Positions 16,549 to 24,423 of a stretch of 35,462 bases of DNA are shown here, one piece after another. Where the stretch lies: contig JAIBBS010000079.1 in assembly GCA_019694555.1 (NCBI GenBank), positions 1 to 35,462 on the forward strand. The letters run 5' to 3'. The notes below the pieces were generated by a model. It did no database searches and was not told where the DNA came from. It saw only the letters and a list, made by a program, of their open reading frames with translations. Every line of letters starts with the position of its first letter. Position 1 is the first letter of the stretch. The translations under genes were made by a program, and so were the position numbers. This DNA comes from Nannocystaceae bacterium. Its GTDB lineage: Bacteria; Myxococcota_A; Polyangia; Nannocystales; Nannocystaceae.

Positions 16549-17679
16549 GTGACCACGAACCTTGCCGATCTCCTCGCCGACGTCGACCGCGTCGCACGCG
16601 ACACCATTGCCCCCGGCGCCGCGCGCATCGACGCGCAGTCCGAGTTCCCCCGCGCGGCCATCGACGCGCTCGCGGGCGTCGGCGCGCTCGGTGTGCTGTC
16701 GAGCCCCGACGTCGGCGGCCTGGGCCTGGGCCTGTCCGCCGCCGCCGAGGTGGTGCAGCGCGTGGCGCAGGCCTGCGGCTCGACCGCGATGGTGCTCACG
16801 ATGCACCTGTGCGGCACCGCGGTGCTCGAAGCGTTCGCGCCCGTCGCCGTCCGCCGCGACGCGGCGAGCGGCAAGCACCTGTCGACGCTGGCCTTCTCCG
16901 AGGCCGGCTCGCGCAGCATGTTCTGGGCCCCGACCAGCACCGCCACGCGCACCGCCGACGGCATCGCGCTCGACGCCAAGAAGAGCTGGGTGACGTCGGC
17001 CCACCACGCGACCGCGTACGTGTGGTCGAGCCGCCCGATCGCGGGCGACGGTCCCAGCACCCTGTGGCTGGTGCCGCGCGACGCGGCCGGCGTCGCGGTC
17101 GCGGCCGGCTTCGACGGCCTTGGCCTGCGCGGCAACGACTCGTGCCCGGTGACCGCGACCAAGGCCGTCGTGCCCGAGTCGGCGATGCTCGGCAGCGACG
17201 GCGGTGGCTTCGACGTGATGATGGGTGTGGTGCTGCCGAACTTCCAGGTGCTCAACGCCGCGTGCAGCCTCGGGCTCATGAACGCCGCGATCGCGCGCAC
17301 CATCGCGCACGCGACCGGCACCAAGTTCGAGCACACCGGCGCGGCGCTGGCCGACTCGCCGGTCACGCGCGGCCACATCTCGCGCATGAAGCTCATGACC
17401 GATCAGGTCGCGACGCTCGTCGCCGACACCACCGCCGCGCTGGCGCAGGGCCGCGCCGACGCGAGCCTGCGCGTGCTGCAGACCAAGGCCGCCGCCGGTG
17501 AGACCGCCAACGCGGTGCTCGACCTCGCCATGCGCGTGTGCGGCGGCGCGGCCTTCCGCAAGGAGGTCGGCGTCGACCGCTACTTCCGCGACGCGCGGGC
17601 CTCCGCGGTCATGGCCCCCACCCTCGACGCGCTGCACGAGTTCATGGGCCGTGCGCTGTGCGGCATGCCGCTGGCGTGA
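16549..17679 (+). CDS. ACAD-fold flavoprotein lacking the catalytic glutamates
   Basis: 376 residues, acyl-CoA dehydrogenase fold: helical N-terminus, LAFSEAGSRSMFW in the FAD-binding middle, KKSWVTSA, a C-terminal helical domain with RVCGGAAFRKE, and YFRDARASAVMAPT. Both possible catalytic bases are missing. The MCAD-type position reads Ala356 in MAPT, and the isovaleryl-CoA dehydrogenase position in the PNFQVLNAAC segment aligns with Phe. It may therefore be a flavin-dependent monooxygenase-type member (compare DszC-like or amine N-hydroxylases) or bind something other than an acyl-CoA. GTG start with AAAGGA seven bases upstream. First gene of a three-gene operon with a PhnD-like protein and a diiron protein. 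Fold firm, reaction unknown. Confidence 0.85.
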   Translation: MTTNLADLLADVDRVARDTIAPGAARIDAQSEFPRAAIDALAGVGALGVLSSPDVGGLGLGLSAAAEVVQRVAQACGSTAMVLTMHLCGTAVLEAFAPVAVRRDAASGKHLSTLAFSEAGSRSMFWAPTSTATRTADGIALDAKKSWVTSAHHATAYVWSSRPIAGDGPSTLWLVPRDAAGVAVAAGFDGLGLRGNDSCPVTATKAVVPESAMLGSDGGGFDVMMGVVLPNFQVLNAACSLGLMNAAIARTIAHATGTKFEHTGAALADSPVTRGHISRMKLMTDQVATLVADTTAALAQGRADASLRVLQTKAAAGETANAVLDLAMRVCGGAAFRKEVGVDRYFRDARASAVMAPTLDALHEFMGRALCGMPLA

Positions 17680-17684
17680 GCCCC

Positions 17685-17690
17685 AGGAGG
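17685..17690 (+). promoter_or_regulatory. Ribosome binding site AGGAGG that decides the PhnD-like start
   Basis: A full AGGAGG abuts an ATG at 17691 and stands six bases before a second ATG at 17697. Only the second has workable spacing, so the protein most likely begins MSQSRKTL. It is the strongest ribosome site seen in the window. Confidence 0.75.
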
Positions 17691-17696
17691 ATGACC

Positions 17697-18560
17697 ATGT
17701 CGCAATCCCGCAAGACGCTGCTGCTGGGCGCGGTCGCCTACGATCCCAAGGTCGTCACGATCTGGGAGGGCTTCCGCGACTTCTTCGCTGCCCACGAGCT
17801 CGACTTCGACGTCGTGCTCTTCACCAACTACGAGCGCCAGGTGCTGGCCCACCTCGACGGCGCCGTCGACGTGGCCTGGAACAGCCCGCTGGCGTGGCTG
17901 CAGTTCGAGGCCGCGGCCGCACGCCGTGGCCGCGCCGCGGCGGCCATCGCGATGCGCGACAGCGATCGCGATCTCAGCTCGTACATCGTCGTGCGCGAGG
18001 GCGGCGGTGTCGGCTCGCTCGCCGAGCTGCGCGGCAAGACCATCGCGGTCGGCGCCTCGGACTCGCCGCAGGCGACGATGATCCCGCTGCAGCTGCTGCG
18101 CGAGCAGGGCCTGCAGCCGGGCCGCGACGTCGAGGTGCGCCGCTTCGACGTGCTGGTCGGCAAGCACGGTGATCACATCGGTGGCGAGCGCGACGCCGCG
18201 CGGGCGCTGATGGCCGGCGAGGTCGCGGCGGCGTGCATGATCGACGGCAACCACCTGCTGTTCGCGCGCGAGGGCGTGCTGCCGGCCGGCAGCACCAAGG
18301 TGTTGGCCCAGACGCCGCCGTACGATCACTGCAACTTCAGCGTGTTCGCCGAGCTGCAGGACGACCCGCGGCTGCGTCGCTTCGTCGAGCTGCTGCTGGG
18401 CATGTCGTACGCCGATGCCGCCGTGCGCCCGCTGATGGACCTCGAGGGGCTCAAGCAGTGGCTGCCCGGTCGCATCAGCGGCTATGCGCAGCTCGAGCGC
18501 GCGTGCGCGGCGACCTCCGCGCTCGCGCCACTTTTGGCGCTGGCCGAGGGGCTGCCGTGA
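17697..18560 (+). CDS. Cytoplasmic PhnD-like periplasmic-binding-fold protein
   Basis: 287 residues, type II periplasmic binding fold of the phosphate/phosphonate PhnD group: SSYIVVREGGGVGSLAELRG then KTIAVGASDSPQATMIPLQL, DVAWNSPLAWL in lobe 1, and EVAAACMIDGNHLLFA in lobe 2. There is no signal peptide or lipobox; the N-terminus goes from a short Lys/Arg segment directly into the first strand, LLLGAVAYDP. No ABC permease or ATPase lies nearby. It may thus be an enzyme or intracellular binding protein built on this fold, as with THI5 or MqnA/MqnD. The segment PPYDHCNFSVF has Asp, His and Cys that might be functional. The stop overlaps the next start as GTGA. Confidence 0.83.
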   Translation: MSQSRKTLLLGAVAYDPKVVTIWEGFRDFFAAHELDFDVVLFTNYERQVLAHLDGAVDVAWNSPLAWLQFEAAAARRGRAAAAIAMRDSDRDLSSYIVVREGGGVGSLAELRGKTIAVGASDSPQATMIPLQLLREQGLQPGRDVEVRRFDVLVGKHGDHIGGERDAARALMAGEVAAACMIDGNHLLFAREGVLPAGSTKVLAQTPPYDHCNFSVFAELQDDPRLRRFVELLLGMSYADAAVRPLMDLEGLKQWLPGRISGYAQLERACAATSALAPLLALAEGLP

Positions 18561-19762
18561 GCGACGCGGAGCGCCTCGTCGTCGCGCTGGGTCCGCTGGG
18601 GCTCGACGACGGCGGCGAGGTGCTCTTGTCGTGGCGCCTGCGCACCGTGGCCGCGGGCGCGCAGGTCGAGGTCATCAGCGGGCGGCCCGAGCTCGCGCAG
18701 CAGGGCCGACCGTGGTGCCGCGCGCTGGGCCACGGCTTCGTCGAGGCGCGCGCGCACGGCTTCGTGCTGTGCAAGGGCCCGGCCCACGCCGCGCGCTGGC
18801 TCGGAGCCGAGCGCGCCGGCGCGGTCGATGCCCACGCGCAAGGTGCCGTGGTCGCGCACCCGCCCGCGCACTGGGCCCTCGCGCCGCGCGGAGCCCTGGT
18901 CGAGGCCGGCACCCAACCGCTGCACTTCGCGCTGTCCGATCGCGAGCTGGTGTGGAGCGACGACGCGGCGACGCTGTACGCCCAGGGCGCGGCGGCGCAG
19001 TGGGATCCCGCGACCGCGATCCCGTGGCACGAGCGCCCCGCGCTCGCGCCCGAGATCGAGGACGCGGTCGTGCAGGTGATGACGTTTCTGATCGAGAACG
19101 AGACCGCGGCGCTGCTGGTGCCGGCGCGCTTCGTCGCGCAGCTGCACCCGCACTTCCGCGAGGTCATGCAGCTGCTCGCGCTGCAGGTCGCCGACGAGGC
19201 CCGCCACATCGAGGTGTTCACCCGCCGCGCGGCGCTGGTGCGCGGCAGCCTGGGCACCACCAGTGCCGGCGGCCAGGCGTCGCTGCGCACGCTGGTCGAG
19301 GAGCCCGACTTCGCCATCGCGGCGCTGCTGCTGGCGGTGCTGGGCGAGGGCTCGTTCTTGTCGCTGCTGTGGTTTCTCGACGAGCACGGGCCCGATCCGA
19401 TCACCCGCACCGTCGCGCGGCTGGCCGCGCGCGACGAGGCCCGCCACGTCGCGTTCGGGCTCGCGCACCTGCAGCGGCACCTGCAGCACGATCCCGCGCT
19501 GTTGCCCCGGCTGGCCGCCGCGATCCATCGCCGCCACGACGCGCTCGCGCACTCGGCCGGGCTCAACGCCGACGTGTTCGACGCGCTGGTCGTGCTCGCG
19601 GCCGGCTCGCTCGATCCCGACGCGATCGCCCGCGGCCACGCGGCCGTGGTCGCGCTCGCGGCCGACATGGACCGCGGCCGTCAGCGCCGCCTCGCGCGGC
19701 TGGGCTTCGGCGCCGACGAGGCCGCGGCACTGTCCGCGCTGCACACCCGCAACTTCATGTGA
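18557..19762 (+). CDS. TusA-like domain fused to ferritin-like diiron protein
   Basis: 401 residues. Residues 5-80 resemble a TusA/SirA-type beta-alpha unit (LGPLGLDDGGEVLLSWRL, then VEVISGRPEL and PWCRALGHG), but the classic CP motif is replaced. A middle segment of about 85 residues is unrecognised. From 165 on is a four-helix bundle with a complete set of diiron ligands: Glu180/182 in LIENETA, E214-A-R-H217, Glu264 in LGEGSF, and E294-A-R-H297. It is probably an O2-activating oxygenase or oxidase. GTG start overlapping the PhnD-like stop by four bases. A signal peptide is absent, so the protein works in the cytoplasm with its operon partners. Substrate unknown. Confidence 0.82.
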   Translation: MSDAERLVVALGPLGLDDGGEVLLSWRLRTVAAGAQVEVISGRPELAQQGRPWCRALGHGFVEARAHGFVLCKGPAHAARWLGAERAGAVDAHAQGAVVAHPPAHWALAPRGALVEAGTQPLHFALSDRELVWSDDAATLYAQGAAAQWDPATAIPWHERPALAPEIEDAVVQVMTFLIENETAALLVPARFVAQLHPHFREVMQLLALQVADEARHIEVFTRRAALVRGSLGTTSAGGQASLRTLVEEPDFAIAALLLAVLGEGSFLSLLWFLDEHGPDPITRTVARLAARDEARHVAFGLAHLQRHLQHDPALLPRLAAAIHRRHDALAHSAGLNADVFDALVVLAAGSLDPDAIARGHAAVVALAADMDRGRQRRLARLGFGADEAAALSALHTRNFM

Positions 19763-19764
19763 TG

Positions 19765-19793
19765 CCGCGGCGCTTGCCGCCCGCCGGCCGCGG
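19765..19793 (+). terminator. Weak hairpin after the diiron gene
   Basis: Arms CCGCGGC and GCCGCGG (7 bp) around a 15-base loop, three bases after the stop codon and before carF. There is no T-tract, so terminator activity is only a guess from position. Confidence 0.25.
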
Positions 19794-19896
19794 GTGTCAA
19801 GCTCGGGGCCTGCTCCGGAGGGCAAAGCGGCGGCGCTGGGTCGGGCGCGTGCGATGGCGGGCGAACCGACTGGCGCGCCGCTTCGTATCCCCGGCG

Positions 19897-20667
19897 ATGA
19901 CCCGCCCGGCCCACGCTCGTCCGCTGTCGCAGGTGCTCTTCGACGGCGCGAGCATCTGCGCGCTGGTGCTGCTCGCGGGCGCGTGGCTGCGCGCGCTCAG
20001 CCTGCCCGACGGCAGCACGCTCGCGACCGCCTGCGCCGCGGCGCTGACGGCGAGCCTCGCGGCGGACCTCGGCAGCGGCCTGGTCCACTGGGGCGCGGAC
20101 ACCTGGGGCTCGGAGCGGATCCCGATCATCGGCAAGACCTTCATCGGTCCGTTCCGCGAGCATCACCTCGACCCCAAGGCCATCACGCGCCACGACTTCC
20201 TCGAGACCAACGGCGCGTCCGCGTTCGTGGTGCTGCCGGTGATGGCAGGCGCGTGGCACTTCGCGGCCGGGCGCAGCCACGGCGCGGTGTTCACCTCGGT
20301 GGTCCTGGGCATGACCGCGCTGTTGACCCTGGCGACCAACCAGATCCACAAGTGGGCCCACACCGACGCGCCGCCGCGGCTGGTGCAGTGGCTGCAGCGG
20401 GCCGGGCTGTTGCTGTCGCCCGACAACCACGCGCTGCACCACGCACCGCCGTTCGATCGCCACTACTGCATCACGCACGGCTGGCTCAATCCGCTGCTGG
20501 GCCGCATCCGCTTCTTCCGCGCGCTCGAGCGCGTGCTGGTGCGCATCACCGGCGCGGTGCCGCGGCGCGAAGACCTCTCCAACCTCGTCACCGGCCACCG
20601 CGCGGCCACGCGGAGCGCCCGCGCGGCGCGACGCGGCGCCCCGCGCGGCGACGTCATCCCCTCGTGA
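19897..20667 (+). CDS. carF: Plasmanylethanolamine desaturase (CarF/TMEM189 family)
   Basis: 256 residues. The family makes the vinyl-ether bond of plasmalogens; in Myxococcus, CarF is needed for the light/singlet oxygen response through plasmalogens. Several membrane helices and the conserved His set are seen: LVHWGADTWGS, FREHHLDPKAITRHDF with LETNG, ATNQIHKWAH, HALHHAPPF, and HYCITHGWLNPLL. These His residues are the expected iron ligands, and all are present. ATG at 19897 follows a TATCCC box by five bases. The C-terminus is Arg/Ala rich and ends just before the next membrane protein (10-base gap), so the two are probably co-transcribed. Confidence 0.92.
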   Translation: MTRPAHARPLSQVLFDGASICALVLLAGAWLRALSLPDGSTLATACAAALTASLAADLGSGLVHWGADTWGSERIPIIGKTFIGPFREHHLDPKAITRHDFLETNGASAFVVLPVMAGAWHFAAGRSHGAVFTSVVLGMTALLTLATNQIHKWAHTDAPPRLVQWLQRAGLLLSPDNHALHHAPPFDRHYCITHGWLNPLLGRIRFFRALERVLVRITGAVPRREDLSNLVTGHRAATRSARAARRGAPRGDVIPS

Positions 20668-20677
20668 GACCAAGCGC

Positions 20678-21220
20678 ATGAGCGAAGCCCGATCGTCGCG
20701 GACCACGACCTTTGTGTTGGCATTCGTCATCGGCGGTCTCGCCGGCGCGCTGCTCGATCAGATCCACGTGCGCACCGGCGTGCTGTGGTACCCGCGACCG
20801 GTGTTGTTCGGGCAGGCCTGGTGGGTGATGCCGCTGTTCGGCGCTGCGACCGTGGTCACGCTGGGCGGCGTGGCCGGCTTCGTCGCACGCTCGCCGACGC
20901 TGCGGCAGTACGATCTCATGGACGGCGCGCTGTGGTTCGTCGCGGCCTACTGGGCCAGCGGCCAGTGGCACGCGCATCCGATCGGGCTGAGCATCGCATA
21001 CCTGGTCGCGTTCGCGGCGCGGGTGCAGCACGCGCAGACCTGGGTGCTGGGCCTGCTCATCACCGCCTGCGGCCTCGCGGTCGAGGCGTCGCTCACGGCG
21101 CTGGGCGCGTTCCACTACTACCACCCCGACGCGATCGGCCTGCCGATGTGGCTGCCGGGGCTGTACCTGCATGTGACTCCGCTCGCGCTCGCGATCGCGA
21201 CGGCGCTGCGCGAGCGGTGA
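20678..21220 (+). CDS. Six-helix membrane protein, possibly INSIG-like
   Basis: 180 residues with about six membrane helices: FVLAFVIGGLAGALL, WWVMPLFGAATVVTLGGV, ALWFVAAYWAS, LSIAYLVAFAA, WVLGLLITACGLAVEA and VTPLALAIATAL. The order of elements LLDQIHVRTGVLWYP near the start and FHYYHPDAIGLPMWLPGLYLH before the last helix (quoted as YYHPDAIGLPMWLPG) recalls eukaryotic INSIG proteins, which also have six helices and a PD...WLP segment there. That resemblance is from memory and needs a profile search. It directly follows carF with a 10-base gap, suggesting a role in lipid or membrane sensing. ATG start without a clear ribosome site. Function unknown. Confidence 0.75.
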   Translation: MSEARSSRTTTFVLAFVIGGLAGALLDQIHVRTGVLWYPRPVLFGQAWWVMPLFGAATVVTLGGVAGFVARSPTLRQYDLMDGALWFVAAYWASGQWHAHPIGLSIAYLVAFAARVQHAQTWVLGLLITACGLAVEASLTALGAFHYYHPDAIGLPMWLPGLYLHVTPLALAIATALRER

Positions 21221-21364
21221 GCGATGCCGCAGTGGTTTCGCGATCTGCCCGGGGCGATACCGCGAACTGCGTAGTGGGCTGGGCGATTCGCCCGAAATGC
21301 AGCCGCCGCGTCCGATCGGGTGAACCGCGGGGCGGCTCGTGCCACTTGGGTGCGGACGACCTCG

Positions 21365-21820
21365 ATGCTGCACCGCAAGCCCGCCTCCAAGCTGCGCGCC
21401 TTCGCCCTGGCCCTCGGGATGTTCGGCCTGCTCGCCACCGCGAGTCCCGACCTCGACGCCTCCGACACGCCGGTCGGCGTGTGGAAGACGATCGACGACG
21501 ACAGCGGCGAGGCCAAGTCGCTGGTCAAGATCTACGAGCGTGACGGCAAGCTGTACGGCCGCATCACCAAGCTGTTCAAGAATCCCGACGCGGTCTGCGA
21601 GGCCTGCGAGGGCGAGGACAAGGACGCGCCCATCGTCGGCATGGTCATCATGTGGGGCCTCGAGGAGGACGACGACGAGTGGTCGGGCGGCAAGATCTTC
21701 GACCCCAAGAAGGGCAAGACCTACAACTGCAAGATCTGGCTCGAGGACGACGGCGACCTCAAGGTCCGCGGCTACGCCGGTCCGTTCTACCGCACGCAGA
21801 CCTGGCATCGCGTCGAGTAG
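21365..21820 (+). CDS. Secreted DUF2147 protein
   Basis: 151 residues. Signal peptide with a Lys/Arg-containing N-terminus and the core FALALGMFGLLATAS, then a single DUF2147 domain: GVWKTIDDDSGEAKSLV, IYERDGKLYGRI, the paired CEAC, WSGGKIFDPKKGKTYNC, LKVRGYAG and the final RTQTWHRV. The family is periplasmic, beta-rich and of unknown role, often found near stress or envelope genes. The two Cys in CEAC may form a disulfide or bind metal. A GTG at 21320 is an alternative start but would put 15 extra residues before the signal. The 144 bases between the previous gene and this ATG contain nothing else I recognise. Confidence 0.85.
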   Translation: MLHRKPASKLRAFALALGMFGLLATASPDLDASDTPVGVWKTIDDDSGEAKSLVKIYERDGKLYGRITKLFKNPDAVCEACEGEDKDAPIVGMVIMWGLEEDDDEWSGGKIFDPKKGKTYNCKIWLEDDGDLKVRGYAGPFYRTQTWHRVE

Positions 21821-21858
21821 TGGGGACGAAACCCGACCCGCTCGTGCGTCGTGCGGCC

Positions 21859-22986
21859 ATGTCCCGTTCGCTGGTCGCAGTGTTGCTGTGTCTGTCGTGT
21901 GGTCGCGCCGAGGCGCCCGCGGGTGCCGCCGCGCCCACGCCCGCGCCGCCGCCTGCGAAGGCGACGGCGGCACCGCAGCCTGCGAAGACGACGGCGGCAC
22001 CGCCCGCTGCTGCGGCGCCGGTCGCTGCGGCGCCCGCTGCTGCCGCGGCGCCTGGGGCTGCCGCGGCGCCTGCGGCTGCCGTGCCCGAGCCCGCGGCGAC
22101 TCCCCCCGCGGCTGCGCCCACCCCCGTCGCGCGCGAGACCTGGATCATCGCGGGCGCCCACGGCGTCGCGGAGATCGATCGCGAGGGCAAGACCCTGCGC
22201 CGCTTCACCGACCGCCCTGCGAGCGCGCCGCGCTGGCTGCCCGATCGCCAGGCGGTGCTGTACCTGGGCGAGATCGACGGTCGCATGCGCGCGCTGCATC
22301 GACTCGAGCTCGGCGACGGCAGCGATCGCGTGCTCGCGACGCTCGACGACGCACCGCCGTGCAAGCCCGAGTTCTACAAGGCAGACGACGGCGAGGTGCC
22401 ACAGCTGTCGCTGACGAGCGCCGACGAGTTCTTCGTCAGCGCCGACGGCAAGACCGCGTGCATCGAGCTCAGCGACCACGAGGCCGAGATGCGCGAGAAC
22501 TGGATCAGCCTCGCGGTCGACGTCGCGGACGGTCGCATGCAGCGGCAGGTCATGATGGGCGCGCAGGACTGCGGCGGCGAGCTCGGCGAGCGGCTGCCGG
22601 TGTGCGCCGGTCCGGGGCGCACGTTCACGATGGAGTCGCCCTCGCCGATCGAGGGCCGCGACCAGGCGCTCGCGTCACCCGATGGCAGCTGGACGCTGGT
22701 GCTGGTGGCGTCGGCGCTGGGCGACGTCGTGCACCAGAACTTCGTGCTGGTCGAAGGCAGCAGCGGCAAGCGCTATTCGCTGCCGCGCGGCAAGTCGCGT
22801 GCGTGGGCCAAGGCGACGACGATGGATTTCGGCAAGCGCGAGTTCGAGACGATGATCCCGGGGATGGATGACGTCGGGGGCGGCGAGCCGATCGTGTGGA
22901 TCGGGCCGCAACAGCTGATCATCGGACGCACGCTGTTCGTGGCCGGGCGGGCGGTGGTGGCGTTGGATGGGGAGCCGGCACTGTGA
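21859..22986 (+). CDS. Ala/Pro-rich lipoprotein with propeller-like C-terminal part
   Basis: 375 residues. Short signal with lipobox CLSC (Cys14). Residues 18-90 are almost only Ala and Pro with a few Thr, Lys and Gly, a rigid spacer of the kind that spans periplasm or matrix. The remaining 280 residues are strand-rich with units like GVAEIDREGKTLRRFTD, AVLYLGEIDGRMRAL and ALASPDGSWTLVLVA, resembling the blades of a TolB/WD40-like propeller, plus a few Cys. No catalytic motif is seen. It starts 38 bases after the DUF2147 gene on the same strand and may share its transcript. Family not recognised; ATG chosen because the lipoprotein signal begins there. Confidence 0.72.
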   Translation: MSRSLVAVLLCLSCGRAEAPAGAAAPTPAPPPAKATAAPQPAKTTAAPPAAAAPVAAAPAAAAAPGAAAAPAAAVPEPAATPPAAAPTPVARETWIIAGAHGVAEIDREGKTLRRFTDRPASAPRWLPDRQAVLYLGEIDGRMRALHRLELGDGSDRVLATLDDAPPCKPEFYKADDGEVPQLSLTSADEFFVSADGKTACIELSDHEAEMRENWISLAVDVADGRMQRQVMMGAQDCGGELGERLPVCAGPGRTFTMESPSPIEGRDQALASPDGSWTLVLVASALGDVVHQNFVLVEGSSGKRYSLPRGKSRAWAKATTMDFGKREFETMIPGMDDVGGGEPIVWIGPQQLIIGRTLFVAGRAVVALDGEPAL

Positions 22987-23118
22987 CGCGGGGCGCCGGG
23001 GGCCGATGACGCCGTGCTCGCACGGCCGGGTCTCACCGCGGGCTGCGAGTCCCCCGAAACCCTGAGTCGCTGCCGGCAACGACACCGCCCTCGTCGCGAC
23101 TGGCTTCGCCTGCGCCGG

Positions 23119-24276
23119 CTATCCCTCGGGTTCGAAGTTCTGACACGCGGTGTCGATGTTCTCGGTCAACGCGGTCTGCACGGCCATCGGCACCGAGTTG
23201 CCGACCAGGCACAGATCGCCGTGGTAGCCGTTGTCGCCGAGCAGCTCGGCGAAGGCCCACAGCTTGGTGCCGTGGAAGATCGCGCAGTCGACCCCGTTGC
23301 AGCCGCAGCTGCCGGGCTGGTTGCACAGGTTCATGCCGGCGGCGACGTTGGGATCGCCGGCGAGCACGATCGCCGCGACCGCGCCGTCGAGGCCGGCCTT
23401 GACGTCGTCGACCAGGTGCGACTGGATCTCGGGCACGGTGTACTTGGGCGGCGTGTTGCAGCCGAAGCCGCAGTCGTTGCCGTTGGGTTGATCGTAGGCG
23501 CCGTAGTCGTCGACGTCGGTCAGCAGCAGCAGCACCAGCAGCGCGTCGTCGCGCACGAAGCCGGTCGCATCGGTCAGCAGCAGGTCGGTGGCGCTGGTGA
23601 GCACGTGCTCGCAGCCCACCGCGGGCTCGCCCGAGATGGCATTGACCGCGCCGTTGACCGCCAGCGACATCGCGTTGGTGTCGAGCTCGGTGCTGTCGAA
23701 CCACGGGTTCGCGCCGGCCCAGCCCGGCGGCACGTGGAAGCCGTTGTCGTCGTCGTCGGTCACGCCGATGCGGTAGTCGATGCCGCCGCCGTTGAGGCCC
23801 TCGAGCGTGGTCACGATGCCGGTGACGGCGTTGGTCGCCGCCAGCGCCTGTCGCTCCTCGATCATCGAACCCGAGCTGTCGAGCACGAACAGCATGTCGA
23901 TCTTGCCGCAGCCCATCGCCGGGCCGGTCTCGCCGCCGCCGACGTCGAGCTTGGGGCCGCCGTCGGTGCCGCTGCTGCTGCCACCGCTGTCGGCGCTGGC
24001 GCCCGTGGTCATCGTCGTCGACGCGCTGGTGCCCACGGTCGTCGCGCTGCCGGCGGAGTCGGTGCCGCTGTCGCCTCCGACCGAGGTGGTCCCGCCCGGC
24101 ACCATCTGACACGTGCCCGAGAAGCACTCGAGGTCGAGATCGCAGGCGCCGCCGAGCGTGCACGGGCAGCCGAGGCTGCCCACCGGGCAGTCGTCCTCGC
24201 CACCGGTGCCGCCGCAGGCCCAGCCCGCGCCCACCCCCACAGTCATCGCCATCAGCCAACGCGCAGACGAGTGCAT
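23119..24276 (-). CDS. von Willebrand factor A domain lipoprotein
   Basis: 385 residues. Signal with Cys21 after VGAGWA, then a Cys-rich segment (CPVGSLGCPC, GACDLDLECFSGTC), then a Ser/Thr/Gly linker to about 110. From about 125 on is a vWA domain: MLFVLDSSGSM gives the metal-binding DxSxS motif at 133-137, followed by IDYRIGVTDDDD, LLVLLLLTDVDDYG and AAIVLAGDP. Cys in the second half (CGFGC, SCGCNG) may form disulfides. vWA proteins of this kind mediate adhesion or protein contacts outside the cell. A TAGCAT box at 24284-24289 overlaps the upstream ATG (24285), so the ATG at 24276 is preferred; nine bases separate them. Confidence 0.83.
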   Translation of the reverse strand: MHSSARWLMAMTVGVGAGWACGGTGGEDDCPVGSLGCPCTLGGACDLDLECFSGTCQMVPGGTTSVGGDSGTDSAGSATTVGTSASTTMTTGASADSGGSSSGTDGGPKLDVGGGETGPAMGCGKIDMLFVLDSSGSMIEERQALAATNAVTGIVTTLEGLNGGGIDYRIGVTDDDDNGFHVPPGWAGANPWFDSTELDTNAMSLAVNGAVNAISGEPAVGCEHVLTSATDLLLTDATGFVRDDALLVLLLLTDVDDYGAYDQPNGNDCGFGCNTPPKYTVPEIQSHLVDDVKAGLDGAVAAIVLAGDPNVAAGMNLCNQPGSCGCNGVDCAIFHGTKLWAFAELLGDNGYHGDLCLVGNSVPMAVQTALTENIDTACQNFEPEG

Positions 24277-24283
24277 GATCGCC

Positions 24284-24312
24284 ATGCTAACAGCAAGACC
24301 GCCAGCTTGCCC
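24284..24312 (-). promoter_or_regulatory. Promoter-like element of the vWA lipoprotein
   Basis: On the minus strand, TAGCAT at 24289-24284 lies seven bases before the ATG at 24276. TTGGGC stands about 19 bases further upstream, a long spacer. The box overlaps the alternative ATG at 24285. Confidence 0.35.
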
Positions 24313-24378
24313 AAGGCCGCGGTCCTTGCAGCGGACGCTGCGCGTCTCGTTGCCCGCCGGTTGCGCGGAGCCGCCGAG

Positions 24379-24402
24379 CGCTCGCGTCGCGACGCGCGAG
24401 CG
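24379..24402 (-). terminator. GC-rich hairpin after the permease gene
   Basis: Perfect 8-bp arms CGCTCGCG and CGCGAGCG around TCGCGACG, 21 bases after the permease stop. No T-tract follows on the minus strand, so it is only a possible terminator or RNA-stabilising structure. Confidence 0.4.
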
Positions 24403-24423
24403 TCAGCGTTCGCGCAGGGTCTG

